Source: Diphasiastrum complanatum (lineage: Eukaryota; Streptophyta; Lycopodiopsida; Lycopodiales; Lycopodiaceae). Taken from it: a stretch of DNA of 64,000 nucleotides. Both the position numbers and the translations under genes were made by a program. The DNA lies in contig CM055109.1 in assembly GCA_029204225.1 (NCBI GenBank), positions 45,095,592 to 45,159,591 on the forward strand. Reading direction: 5' to 3'. The notes beneath the pieces are model-generated. The model was given only the letters and a program-made list of their open reading frames with translations, ran no database searches and was not told where the DNA came from. This document shows positions 22,560 to 34,204 of the stretch, in pieces (positions within the stretch are counted from its first letter, which is position 1; every line of letters begins with the position of its first letter).

Positions 22560-24070
22560 TTGATTCTACTTGATTCTAACTTTGAAATCACAGGAATCTA
22601 TGAGATTGATTTCATAAACAAGCATAAACAGAGTAGAATATTAATATGCGTAAGTGTTTTATACTCAGACAAAACTATAAGAGAACGAAATGAGGTAACA
22701 GTTTATCAGAAAAGTATTCAAGTTGTGGTTCGGAAAGGCAAACAACATTATCTTGCCGATCTATAAACAACGCCAATTAATACCGAAGTTGATGATGAAC
22801 TACCAAATGATGCATTACTTTATGTTGAAGCAGTACCTGAGTGGGCAAAAGACATTGTTGAATATCTGATGTTAGGTCAACCAAACAAATCCTTGTCCAA
22901 AGTTCAACGAAGGCGATTGATTCTAAAAGCACAACCTTATCAATTGATTGTTGGTCAAGTATATCACCGTGGAGCTGATTATATTCTTAGAAGATGTGTT
23001 TTACCACATGGAGTGCTTGATTCAATCATGTTTTCTCATGATGGAATGGGAGGAGGTCATTTTTCATCTGATATTACTGTTCGGAAAATTTTACAATCAG
23101 GATGTTAGTGGCCTACACTTCATAAAGATACTGAGAAGTATATTCAGACTTGTGATGTTTATCAACGTGCACATCGCCCTACGAAACAAAATTACAAGCC
23201 TTTACATCCAATTTTAGCACAAGTACCGTTTGAAAAATGGGGACTTGATTATGTTGGTCCTATTCATCCTACAGCACGAGGTACTCAAGCTAGATATGAC
23301 CAAATGGGTTGAAGCTCGAGCAGTTCGTGTAGCTGATGCAAAAACTATTGCTAAGTTTTTATATGAAAATATCATTATTCGATTTGGTTGTCCTGTTGAG
23401 ATCGTAAGTGATTGAGGCACACATTTTGTCAATGAAACGATCAAGTGTCTATTGGAAGAATTTTTTGTTATTCATCGGTTTAGTACTCCGTATTATCTGA
23501 GGGATAATGGACAAGCAAAGTCTTCCAATAAAGTTCTTTGCAATATTAAGACAAAATTATAGTCGTTTTGATTGGGAACATTTACTACATGCAGCATTAT
23601 GGGCATTTAAAAAGGCTTATAAAGTTAGTACAAATCAGACGCCATTTCAACAAGTTTATGGTCAGGCAGTTAAGCCAATTGAATTTTTAGTTCCATCATT
23701 GCACATAGCAGCAACAAAACGCTTGGATGATACTAAATCTCTACAACTCCGTTATCATGAGGCTTTGCATAAACTTTGTGAAAGCAGATTGATGGCAGTT
23801 CATGAATTAGCAGCAAAGAAAGCTCGTCAAAAAGCGCGGCATGATCGCCGATTACTATAAGAAGGATCTGAAGGAAGAAGACCTAGCCTTAATGTACAAA
23901 ACGAAATTGATCAAAACGAAAGTTGAAATTCAGGTGAAGGACCATACAAAGTCAAAGAGATTCTATCATATGGAGCAGTGGTCTTGGAACACCTAGATGG
24001 CAGACGATTTAATACCCCTATGAATGGCAGCTGACTACGCAAGTTTTGGCAGCCTGATTCCACAGCTTGA
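22560..24070 (+). pseudogene. T (probable): RNase H end and integrase of Tat/Athila-like element
   Basis: Degenerate pol 3' part. After a linker (DSNFEITGIYEIDFI; DELPNDALLYVEAVPEW at about 22793) comes the integrase zinc domain (YHRGADYILRRCVLPHG, HDGMGGGHFSSDIT, then TCDVYQRAHRP, where the first Cys pair reads C-X2-Y), then the core: WGLDYVGPIHPTARG (first Asp, about 23240), TKWVEARAVRVADAKTIAKF, IVSD followed by a stop then GTHFVNE (second Asp, about 23411), and HEALHKLCESRLMAVHELA (about 23760). Stops at 23107, 23414 and others. The WGxDYxGP core is typical of Tat/Athila. Its style matches the RT stump at 5890-6368 and nothing else in the window, so I infer it is the other half of T. Confidence 0.75.
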
Positions 24071-24780
24071 TTAAGGATCTGATCTTTTATCTTTATTTGT
24101 TTGACAATTTTTTTGTTTTTACAATTTTGTTGGTTTTAGTTAGTTATTTTTATCCTTTTTTGGAAAAGATAGTTAAAAAAAATGATGATGATGATTGACA
24201 AAAGTCAGAAAAGTCATCAGTTCAAAAAAAAAGAGGAAGGAAAGTATTTTCAAGAATCAATTTTGGATGAAAAGTGACTTAAAAGTCACTATCAAGGTCA
24301 GATCTTGATTTAAACAGTCATATTAACCTTCGTCAAAATACCAGATGATAAATCCAGCTTAGATCTAGCTAGATTGAGTTGGGCGAAGGTTAGTTTGCAG
24401 AGAAAGTACCTATTTTGCAGCTAGGCAAGAGTTCAGATCTATGTTACATTTGGAACCTTCGTCAAGCATGTTGCACTCATTATGAAGCTTTGTCGACCTA
24501 ACAGATGGATTCAGAATATCAAAATTAGGTGAAAATTGTCATTAAATGCAGTACCTAAGATAAGGATGCACCTAGGCGAAGGTTGGACCTTCGCCAGACC
24601 TACAGAACCTTCACCGAGCTACCCTATTGGTCCTTTGCCGAGAATTCTGGAAGCTATTTTCATGGCACAGAATATGTTTGTCAATTCTTGTCCAAAACTG
24701 ATTAGCCAAACTAGCACTTTGTCTAATAGACTCTCCAAATTAGCCTATAAAAGGGCTAATTTTGTATTCATTTCTCACCA
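24071..24780 (+). promoter_or_regulatory. T 3' region: purine tract, GCGAAGG repeats and TATA box
   Basis: After the integrase is AT-rich sequence with a purine run at about 24219-24246 (AAAAAAAAGAGGAAGGAAAG), a candidate polypurine tract. From 24320 to 24620 the words AACCTTCGTC, GCGAAGGTT and ACCTTCGCC recur on both strands. A good TATA box, CCTATAAAAGG, lies at about 24743-24753, about 28 bases before the ORF at 24781. This could be an LTR promoter followed by its transcribed part, or an internal promoter for the downstream ORF. Confidence 0.5.
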
Positions 24781-26580
24781 GTGCTAGCGAACCCGCGACC
24801 ATCCTTCCTCCAAACTTCCAAACAACCTTCTGACACGCTCTTCAGCCTTCTGTTATTCGTTCTTACCTATTTCCTCACTATCATGTCTTCTACTGAGTTT
24901 AACACCTTTGTTTCACCCCGTTTGAAAGTCTTGCGTGATGTTCCAACCTCAATGGACATCATGGCTTTGCCTAACACTGGAAAGGTGACTGAATGGATAA
25001 ACCTCGTCGAGCCCTTGCTCAAGGCGATGGTCATTCATGCCATAGCTTTCTCAAACAAAATAAGCACGGAGTTCATTAGCATGGCTTTCGACACTTGGAT
25101 CGAGGCCAAAGCTAAATTTTATATCACTTTCCAAGGAGTAGTGTACAAGGTGCGGGTATTGGAGGCTTCCCTTGCTACCATTGGTATAGTTTTTGGCTCA
25201 CACCCTGCCCCTTTCCATAAGCAAGCCAATGCAGCCATAAAGCCATTCATTGATACCCAAGTGGCTTAGTACCACATGAACGATGGCTATCTTTTGGAAG
25301 CCATTCGTGATCCTACTCTCCAGGCCGCCACACACCTTTTGATTAATTTCAAAGTAGTTGGCAACCTTCGGAAGGAGAGGATTTCATCCTAGATCCTCCA
25401 CCAATTGGTTGAGTCTAATTACGAGTTAGACAAGGAAACCATTTAACCTAGTATAAGACGGTCTCTAGAGAATTGAAGAGGGCCATAAAGAGCAACACCA
25501 AGAAGCAGTTTACTGTTGGATGTCTTCTTTCCTCCTTGTCCTCCATAGCGAGATAATCTGCTACATACCCCTGTACCAGATGATAGATCAACCTATCTCC
25601 CAAAATGAGATCAATTAATTGTTTCGGAAGGTCGAGACTTACCAACAAGCTTGTCCGGCTTCCAAGACACGTTTGATTTATTTAAGGGCAAAGCATCATC
25701 GGAATTGGCCAAGGAAAAATCGATAATCAAAGATTATGACCAAGCAGCAACCAATGTCCCCCAGACGACGCCACCGATCCAAATGCCGGTCATGCCAGTT
25801 TTTTTGCCACCACCACAAGATCAAGGGCTAGATGATGTGGGCATTGGACAGATGGAGGAAGAACCACAAGCTACAAAAGAAAGGCCTTCCACAAGTACGG
25901 CCACTCCACTATTCAGAAGACCAGTCACCATCGAAGAAGAGATTCAAAATTTTCTAAAGCAGCATCCGCATGAGTCTTCGAGGGGTGGCTGGGTCATCAA
26001 GTTCAAGACGTTAGAAATCAAAGCTGACAAAGAGTTAGAAAAGTTGCCAGCCTTGGGAGAACAACTACCATGGCGAAGAACGGTTTTGTGGTGTCGCTTT
26101 GGACAAAATCACCATCCACACACTGGCCAATCATCCATCAGGGGTTCAGTTGGAATATTTTATGGATTTCCATAGCGCCTCCAAGCCTTTGCACAGGAAT
26201 ACATTTTTTCACCAGATCCGACGGTCAGACAATCACCCATATTTGCGAAAGACTTCGGTACGTTGGCATCTATTACAACGAGATGGAACAACTGTTTGCT
26301 GACGTTATGCTTTGATCCAAACCTACCACTGGCATCAGATAAAGTCCCTGATCAACTACCATTAGCCAGACTGTACTACCGTGCGGCAATGTTGGGTGGA
26401 TCTTGGGAACAAAAATTTATTTCATGGACAACATCTAATTGGTTGTCCAGGGCGAATGAGTGCCTTTTCCCACATGCACGAGATTTCAATGAGCCGCGCC
26501 TGGAATTTATGGAGAAAGTCCAGTACCACCTCATAAAAGTTCGGCATGAGGCTAATCAAAGCCCTAAAAGTCCGGCGTGA
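24781..26580 (+). pseudogene. Unrecognised ORF downstream of T integrase, broken
   Basis: Starts at 24781 or, more likely, at MSSTEFNTFVSPRLKVLR (about 24883) and is open to 25269 (162 residues), then continues through stops: YHMNDGYLLEAIRDPTLQAA, LINFKVVGNLRKERISS (25275-25390); a Pro/Gln-rich linker (25651-25900); EEEIQNFLKQHPHE; then a frame near 26263-26580 (RLYYRAAMLGGSWEQKFISW). Position after integrase matches the extra ORF seen in some Tat and Athila elements, which is the only basis for a role. The composition (acidic and hydrophobic helices, no membrane segment) does not suggest an envelope. I do not recognise a family. The end carries a tandem duplication, GGCATGAGGCTAATCAAAGC then GGCGTGAGGCTAATCAAAGC. 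Confidence 0.4.
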
Positions 26581-28112
26581 GGCTAATCAAAGCGTCCAAC
26601 CCGATGATCACATAGTTATTTGATTAGTTAAAAGTTAATAAAAGGACTCTAGGCCTTATTGGAAAAATTCAATGTCGCAAGGCCTAATAGTGAAGTTAGT
26701 GAATAGAAAGGGTTCTCCCCCAAATTCAAATTTCAAATAATAAGGGAGGTGGAAATTGGCCACTAGGATTTGAGGCCAAAGCCCTAAAATCAAATATATA
26801 TATAGTGGTACTTTGTGATTCATTTGACATGTTCATTTCAATACAGCAGGTGGAACCTTTTTCGAATTGAAATTAGATGTCCTTGCTCTTCTTTCTTGCT
26901 TCATCTCTCATGCTTTATTTGGATCTGTATGTTTATTGGATTTGTTAAGTGTTGGGATTGATCTTTATTATACCTTTTGTGAGAGAAAAGAGAGAGAAAA
27001 GAAAGTTTTATCTTTGGTTGATTGATGTTAATGGATCATACTGTTAATCGTAGTCTTAATTGTGGAATCATAACCATGTGCTTGAATCTGAATTGTGTTA
27101 TTGCTCGCATGGGAACGAATCTCCACGTGACAACAAGATAATCCTCTTTATCTCTTGATGCTTGATTGAGCTTTGATCTAGGTTTGAAGTGGATAGGAAA
27201 TACCCGCTACAACAAACTAGAGGAAGAATTACCCTTCTCACATACTTAGAAGAAAAAACTTCATCCTACATGAACCTATTCATGAAATCCTTATTGAATT
27301 TGATAATTCATTGGAAACTTGATCTCACTACGATACCCATGAACTTTTAACATGTTAAGTGTGATGCACCTGAATGGCCAACCTTAACCGACAGACCTGG
27401 CAAGTTGGAAAAACTTTCTACATTGACAACCTAACCTTTTGATATTTCTAGAATAACATTCATGGTCCCTTGAGAGTCGTTAAACAACTTGTAAATGAAG
27501 CCTATCCCATACATTGATTTACTTAGTTGCATATGAGAAGATTTGTTGGAAAGTTCTTTACTTGAATGACACACATTATAAAATCTACCACCAATTTGTT
27601 ATTCAAAAGCAAAGAACCGTTTTTTTTTTTAATGGGTCCGATTCGAATCGGACCCGATTGATTCGTTGATGAATCGTGGTTCATTCGCCAACGAACTACG
27701 GTTCATGAAAACACTACCCAGAATGTGTCTTCATTGGATAATCATCATTCTTTGTGCATGGAATTAAAAAAGACCTTGTTAGTGTAAAATACTTTAAGTC
27801 CATTCAATAAAAATGAATCATGTTAGAATTTTGTGAAAGAAATAGGGACAGTTTACTTCAAAAAATGTCTATATTTTCAATGTAGTATGTACCTGAGGAC
27901 CTTAACCTTATATTTCTTGTCTAATTTATGTTATGATAAAATTTGAAATGTTAATTGGTCACATCTCACTCAAGCAAGAGGTAACATGTTGAGTATGACT
28001 TTTGAGAGGTGCAAATTTGTGTAGGTTGTAAGAATATTCTATAAATATGTATGATGATCGGCCTAACATCATAGGCTATGTTATATATCTAGTCCACGCT
28101 CTAAAGTTCCAG
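26581..28112. other. AT-rich stretch, no gene; 22-bp perfect palindrome
   Basis: No coding signal. A poly-T run (27621-27630) leads into the perfect palindrome GGGTCCGATTCGAATCGGAC + CC at 27634-27655, followed by related words (GATTCGTTGATGAATCGTGG). 26640-27600 may include the rest of the T 3' LTR, but no partner sequence is available to prove it. Confidence 0.5.
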
Positions 28113-28400
28113 GGGTGAGGGTCCAGGCCAGAATGCCCGCGTCCGGACCCGGACGCGTCCAACCCTTGTACGCGGGGTCGGACACGTCCAAATTTTTTTT
28201 TTTAATTAAATAACTCTAAAAAAAATTTTAAAAAAAAATGGACTCGTCCCGGGTCCGGACGCACCCCTGGTGCATATATATATATATATATATATATTAA
28301 ATTTTTTTAAGTCTAAAAAATTTTTTAAAAAAAAAAAAAAAAAAAAAATCGGACGCGGACACACCCCTGGCATGTTCGAGTCTGGGTCCCGCTTCCTTAT
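28113..28400. repeat. GGACGCG family, most complete compact copy
   Basis: Starts GAGGGTCCAGGCCAGAATGC and ends GGGTCCCGCTTCCTTA. Order inside: GGACGCG block, A/T run (28191-28236), GGACGCG block, TA tract (28275-28300), A/T run with a long poly-A (about 28321-28348), GGACGCG block. No coding capacity; frames across it are artefacts. About 290 bases, in the size range of a non-autonomous DNA transposon, but I cannot see a clean target duplication. Confidence 0.65.
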
Positions 28401-28976
28401 CTCTAAACCATAAATCAAATATTATTGATTCACTGTCAAATATATGTTACAATATAATTATAATGTAACTTCTCTCTTGTAAGTTGTCTCAACTCATTAT
28501 GAGGCAACAAAAAATAACATCTTTTAAATATGTATGATAATTGGCTTAACATCAAATATTCTTGATTTCTTGTCAAATATATGTTACAATCTAGTGAGTT
28601 TACGAGATAGCAAGAAATAAGATGCTACAATAGTAAGCACATCTCAAGCTATGAGTATCCACGCAAGTTGTGATTGTATATTGTATGCCTTGAAATCAAA
28701 AATCACAAATGATACGAGATTATAGGCCATACATTGAATGTAATATCTACAACCCTAAATCAAATGTTACTTATTCTCAATGTTATGATAAAAACTTTAA
28801 GGTTTTTTATAGTTAATCGGTTCTATCGTGCTTTATATCTCCAAGATCAATAAATAGTCCTACTAATGATAAAACTATGTATGATGTTACACTCTCCGAA
28901 AGTCAAAGTGGATTATCCACCTATTGTGCTTTTATTACAACCTTTACTCCCTATCTTGGTTAATTGCAGTTTTCAT
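28401..28976. other. AT-rich stretch, nothing recognised
   Basis: Two related phrases, ATATATGTTACAATATA (about 28440) and ATATATGTTACAATCTA (about 28580), each follow a copy of TATGATAATTGGC-like or AAATATTATTGATTC-like sequence, hinting at a diverged direct repeat of about 140 bases. No gene. Confidence 0.5.
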
Positions 28977-29474
28977 AGACAGATGTACATTTTGTGAAAA
29001 TGTTAATAAACTATAATTAGAGCTATTGGACCTGAAAGTCGCATGCTAAGCTCTGATTAAGGGTACCAGGTCATAAGATAAGAGTGGCTGGACTGACATC
29101 CTAAAAAGTAGGAGAGAGTTAACTGGTGAACATGACATATGTCATTGGGACACTTGGTCCAATGTAAGGGTGACATTTGTCAGCCTACTCACTTGCCTAT
29201 GCGTCAGGGTACTGCCAAGTGGCAAGTGTCGGCTGTGCATGGAGTTTGCCATGTGTTGATGTTCGGACATGTCATAGTTAAGGGGTACTTGAGGATTGTG
29301 TGTAAGTGAGCCTAGAGACGGGCGTTCCTGAACACTTTCTATGCTGCAAAGGTTGGGGGAAGACAAAGTAGTCAGCTCCATAGGATCTCATACTTGATCA
29401 AGCTATATACTTGTTAAAATTCAACAAGGTTTCAAATTTGTGATCAATCTAAAGTCTAATTCTCAAGAGACAAC
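28977..29474 (+). repeat. G3 5' LTR, same family as G1/G2 (edges approximate)
   Basis: Aligns with the reverse complement of the G2 LTR: GACAGATGTACATTTTG at the left, AAAAAGTAGGAGAGAGTTAA, GGGACACTTGGTCCAATG, GGCAAGTGTCGGCTGTGCAT, AGGGGTACTTGAGG, GCGTTCCTGA. One copy of the 79-bp unit. The right edge is near CAACATTC at about 29474; the PBS there is not recognisable. Orientation is plus, agreeing with the gag-pol that follows. Confidence 0.7.
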
Positions 29475-29479
29475 ATTCT

Positions 29480-31667
29480 TTCAGCAGATATGTATCGCTT
29501 GGAAAACTCTAGCACCGAGATACTGAGAATCAAAGAAGTGGGCCGCCAAGATACATGCCATGGAAGTTATGTTACAGCAAATCCTTGAATAGTTGAAGAC
29601 ATCAGGATCCCCAAGAACCAGAAAGAGTTAGCAGAACAACTGTGGTAGCAGTTGAACCTGTCACAAGTGAACGAGAAGCTGAGATTCCATCGAAGATTAG
29701 GAAGATGTCAACAATCAAGGATTTGAAGTCGCCTAAATACACAAGTGTTATTGCAATGCAAAACACAGATGTCGTTGATAATTGGATTCAAAAGTGGGAA
29801 AAGGCATTTCAGATGTGCGAGATTGATGATTATGATCAGACGATTGCTAAGGCTACCTACCATCTGTTGCACAACACCAGTGGAGAAAAATGGACACGGA
29901 AAACTTGGTACCTGCCACTTGAGAATCCTTCAAGCATACGTTTATAGATAATTGAGTACCTCTAGATGAGAAGAGCCAAGCTATACAGACTTGGACCGAT
30001 CTCAAGCAAGGAAATGTGTCTGTGCAAGAGTATGTAGACAAGAATAGGGAAGCCCTGATGTGAATACTGGAGGAAGTTTTGATGTTTTGATAGATAATCC
30101 ACTTCGTGGAGGGCTTGTGCCTTCGATCTTTCATGAGAAAGGAGTAGGCTCCAAGCCTCCACAAGGCATTTCATGGAACGTTGGCAAGCGCTTATCCAGG
30201 CCAATGACTGTCATGGCACACTTGGCACGCATTACAAATGGTCGTATACTACGACAACGTAAAAAAGGAAAAGGAGCCTAAAACACCTACCACATGAGGA
30301 CTTCAACTTCGGGAAAGAGAAAGTTCAAGAAATGTAACGGCCAATCTAGACGAGCAAGTTTAGGGTGTCAAAAAGAGTAAAGGTGCGGGAACCTCGAAAG
30401 GCAAAGGGCGCAAGGCAAGGGCAGAATGGGACATCCAATGTCCAAGAGAACCCTTTTCAATGCTCTCACTACAAGACTTGGAGCGGGCAAAGAAGAAAAA
30501 AATTTCTTTGACTGTCTAGGGCAGCATAGATGGAAGGAGTGCCCACGTAACCCTTCACAAACCAAATATAGCTTACAAATTGAGAAGGCTAATCAGATGC
30601 AAATTGAAGAGCTGGAACAGGAAGAACCTCAAAGTGCTCCATGAATCATGAGTGTCGCCGATGATTTAAAAGGTTGACTACATTCCTTTGCCACAACCAT
30701 CGAGAGCGACGCAATACAATCCTTGCACTTCTTTGATTGGTATGCATGGGTAACTATCTGGTGGAGATGTCTTAACTCTATTTGATAGTGGGTCCTCACA
30801 TAATGTTATAAACTTCGATTTGACTAAATGGTTAAGAGTGAGCACACAAACTCAACCATCCTTGTACCAATACACAATCAAAATGGTTGATGAAAAGTGT
30901 GCAGGGGGGGAGTGTGGGATGCCAATGTTGTGGGTATGCCTCTAACCAGTCAAAGCTAAACTGAGGAGTTGGATTTTGAGATAGCCCCTTTAGCTTGTTT
31001 GAATGTGGTGCTTGGAATTTGTTGGCATGTGGCTAGGAAACCCTACACCAACTGAAATACTCGTGTGTATGAGTTCCAATACAATGGTAGGATCCATTTC
31101 CTGCATGGTGACCCTAATATGCCTGTAGGACCTTTGATCGTGATGACGCACTTGCCTAGGGTTCATTTTGAGTGTATGTATGTTTGTTTTTTGCTCAATA
31201 TGTCAATCTTTGCTTGTAAGAATGATGTGTGTCAAGAACCAACTAACCTTACTAAGAACCTAGACCCTCAAATTAGGGAGGATTTTATAGATGTGTTCAA
31301 ATTTGCTTTACCGCGTTTGAGAAAGAAGATTGAGAAAATTCTTGGATCATCTCTTGTGAATAGACCCCCTTATAGAATGAGTCTGAAAGACTAAAAGAGG
31401 AGGAAAAGGTGAGAAGCAAGATTGAAATTATTTCACCAAGGGACAAGTAAAGACATAAATTCTCCACCTTTGTCTCTCCGATCATTCTTGTTAGGAAGAA
31501 GGACGGGTCTCAGAGAATGTGTGTAGATTATCGAGGCTTGAAGCTAACTGCTAAGTATCGATATACTTTGCCATGTATAGATGATTGTTTAGATGCCCTT
31601 CATGGTGGTACTATATTTAGCAAGATTGGCTTGAAGAATGGTTACCATCAAGTAAGAGACCCTTTGT
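29480..31667 (+). pseudogene. G3: chromovirus gag, protease and RT start, truncated
   Basis: Relative of G1 and G2. Gag: SPKYTSVIAMQNTDVVDNWI, KWEKAFQMCEIDDYDQTIAK (29730-29850); knuckle at about 30505 (FFDCLGQHRWKEC, first Cys replaced by Phe); protease LFDSGSSHNVINFDLTKWLR (about 30780-30838), with catalytic D-S-G intact; linker HFECMYVCFLL; RT entry NRPPYRMSLK (31357) and RMCVDYRGLKLTAKYRY with KIGLKNGYHQVR up to about 31665. Similarity stops there, before the YxDD motif, and non-coding sequence follows. Many stops. No integrase of the same orientation lies nearby, so the 3' half is lost, not merely displaced within reach. Confidence 0.75.
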
Positions 31668-32071
31668 AAAAGTACTTTTTTTTTTACTTTTCAACCATTT
31701 TATGTCCAGATGGCCCAATAGTGTGTCCACGTGTGTTGTTACATAACGTGGCACAAACCCCCCTAATGTGAACATAGACTCTAGTTGCCCACAAATGAAT
31801 TCGAGCAGCCTTGGGCATTTCTCTCTCTAAAAACTCTCTCCTACTTGGCAATCCTTATAGGGTATTTTTTGAAATAAAAGAGGTCCTAAGTTGACAAAAT
31901 ATGACCATTCAATGATGTTAGAATGGTCGTCATGAAATAATTAACCCAAAGGATTGGCTCCTTTGCCTACAATAAAGAGACTACCAGATCTACATCGACA
32001 TAGGCTCAAGTGAAATCCTACAAGCTTAAGGCATATGTAAACCCCTTCAAAGCCCACCCCACCCCACCGCA

Positions 32072-32124
<53 letters not shown>

Positions 32125-32787
32125 TCACATTATCACTATTTCTCATCCCAAAAACTAAAAAACCCTAAAAAATTGAAAAACCCGCACTCTCTCTCACTCG
32201 TGCTCCTCTGTTTCTCTCTTGCCATCACGCAATCTTATACCTTGTCTCCCTCTTTCTAGAAGCTTCTCTTTCTAGAAATTTCTAAAAGGACGTGTTCTCT
32301 CGCTTCAATTGCTTTTCAATTGCCCTTCGAATACATTTTAGGGCAAACGTGGACCAACGAGAAGCTCCGAAACACGTTTTTTCTAACACAGCAAACATTC
32401 TCTCTCATGTGACATTCTCTAGAGTTTTTGTGTCGTTGCCCTAAAATTCACACCATGATCTGCAATCTAGTTCATCACAACAAATTCTTTCTTGAAAAAC
32501 CTGTTTTGATTCCAAGCCATCTCTCCCACGATTGGAAACATCACCAAATAGAAGTTTCCAAAAGCGTGAGAGCATGCAATTGATTGCGTAGAATTTGGAT
32601 TGTGTAGGCACCTATGTCAACAATACTTCACTGTGGTCAAGATAAGTAAGTCAAATAATAAGCAATACTTCACTTATGGTCAAGATAAGTCAATGATCAA
32701 AATAAGTCAAAACCCTAATTTCAGATAGACGAATCAAAATGCAAGAATCACATTTTAACCATCATAGCCTACATTATCTCTCTTTTA
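31668..32787. other. No gene; (CT)n tract at 32073-32120
   Basis: AT-rich with a pure (CT)n run of about 24 units at 32073-32120. Around 32145-32200 are CCCTAAAAAATT and CTCTCTCTCACTCG, resembling a plant 5' leader, but no coding exon follows that I can support. AATACTTCAC.T.TGGTCAAGATAAGTCAA is directly repeated at about 32620 and 32664. Confidence 0.55.
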
Positions 32788-32813
32788 TGTGTGTGTGTGT
32801 GTGTGTGTGTACA

Positions 32814-32862
<49 letters not shown>

Positions 32863-33055
32863 AAAAAAGCTTTATTAATGTTTTTTCCATGCCAAAAGGA
32901 ATATAAGACTAATGAAGTACATGTCAAGTGTGTGGTACTCATGGGAGCATATAAAACGTCTCCAAAACTATAATAAAGAAAACATCTAGTACAACTAAAG
33001 TACACGTATGTGAGTGTGTCTGTGCATAATAATCATATATATTGATGTCCAGATG
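32788..33055 (-). terminator. LINE 3' end: AATAAA signal and (GA)n/(TG)n tail
   Basis: Downstream of the LINE ORF2 end. On the minus strand ATTAATAAAGC (about 32869-32879) contains a poly(A) signal, followed by T-rich sequence, (CT)n (complement of GA at 32818-32858) and (CA)n (complement of TG at 32788-32811). A microsatellite in place of a poly-A tail is seen in some LINEs. No target duplication was identified. Confidence 0.5.
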
Positions 33056-34115
33056 TCAAGACTGTGTTGTGCTGCTGCTGCTGTAAAAGGATGTAATGTG
33101 AGCCACAGCATGAGAAGGCACTGGAGCCTGCCGGCGTCGTCTATGAGCATGAGCATGTGTAGTAGTACGTTTCGGCATAGGATGTCTGGTGATCCTGGTA
33201 GTAACGTGATGGTGAGAAGTACACTGTCTCTGATCTCTATGGGAATGCGAGCGGCTATCATCAGCGGCATAATCCTCGTCCTCATGCGCTAAGTCACGTG
33301 GTCTCCGCCTAGTAAAGAATGAAGTGATCAATGGCTGTGAGGTAGAATGCTGGGGTGTCCCGTATAAATCTCTCCGTAGGATGAACATCTCACGTACCAT
33401 CAGGGCGACACATCGTGGGTCCTCATAGGCAATGAGAGAGCGTAGAGTGGTAGGCATGTCTCGAAACGGGCAATGATATCGTCCTCTGATCTCATAGTAT
33501 ACAAGGCAGCTGAAGATAAAGTGCTCCTCAGAATCCACCTCATCTAGAGAGCATAACTGGCAAATACGCTCCTCTCTCGGAATACGATGGAACCTCCCAG
33601 TCTCAATAGCTAGCTGATGAGGAGGATACCCTGAGCTGTCCCAGTGTGAATCTGAGACAATGTGGTGATAGTCCCGAATTTAAATAGTGTGGAATGACTG
33701 GTGTCCCTGATGCATCCAGCTCCAAGAAATGGGTCCGGTAGAAAAAGACAAGGACTCTGGCGGAAAGTAACATGCTGCAATAAACAAATCTCTATCCAAG
33801 CCAATATCCTGGCCCACGATGCGAGTCCATATGTAGCGGGCCTGCTCATCATGCCGGATGAAGTCAATACTGGGATGTAGAGTCTCTCTACACAAGCAGG
33901 CGACCCCACCTGAACCTCGGCCGCTGGCAGATCTAGTCTCTCGTCGGAATATTGAGTCCCATCTATATCCAGGAAATGAAGGAAGTCCTCACTCCGGGCT
34001 CTCGTGTGTCTCCATGAAGAATAATATATCTCTCCCTGTAATGAAATCAACAAGGTCCCCTGCCATAGAAGATGAGTGGATACCAGCACAATTCCACACT
34101 CCAATTCGAAGATGG
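33056..34115 (-). pseudogene. LINE ORF2: endonuclease fused to C-terminal zinc finger, RT missing
   Basis: Non-LTR retrotransposon ORF2 remnant. Right to left: start of an APE-type endonuclease (LRIGVWNCAGIHSS at about 34110-34070, with the catalytic Asn; DILFFMETHES at about 34020, with the catalytic Glu), a stop after SPE (about 33993), then ASGRGSGGVACLCRETLHPS and YIWTRIVGQDIGL, to about 33690. Instead of RT there follows IETGRFHRIPREERICQLCS and HFIFSC, the C-X2-C...H-X4-C finger near the LINE C-terminus, then a Ser/Arg/His-rich tail ending at 33056. So the second half of the endonuclease, RT and connector (over 2 kb in a full element) are deleted. The frame differs from the longest open frame in the area, which is a shadow. 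Confidence 0.8.
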
Positions 34116-34204
34116 TGTGGATGGGGCCCCGGGGTGCTCCCAACCTCGGGCACCCCAAATCCCTAGCACTGGGAGCTGCTAGGTGCGCCATCAAGAAAGC
34201 GCAC

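Noticed and set aside
24781-26580. Envelope-like gene of an Athila element
   Set aside because: No transmembrane or signal segment is evident; position alone is not sufficient.
32140-32400. Plant gene 5' leader with CT-rich tract
   Set aside because: Composition fits, but no exon, splice pattern or protein follows; left as non-coding.
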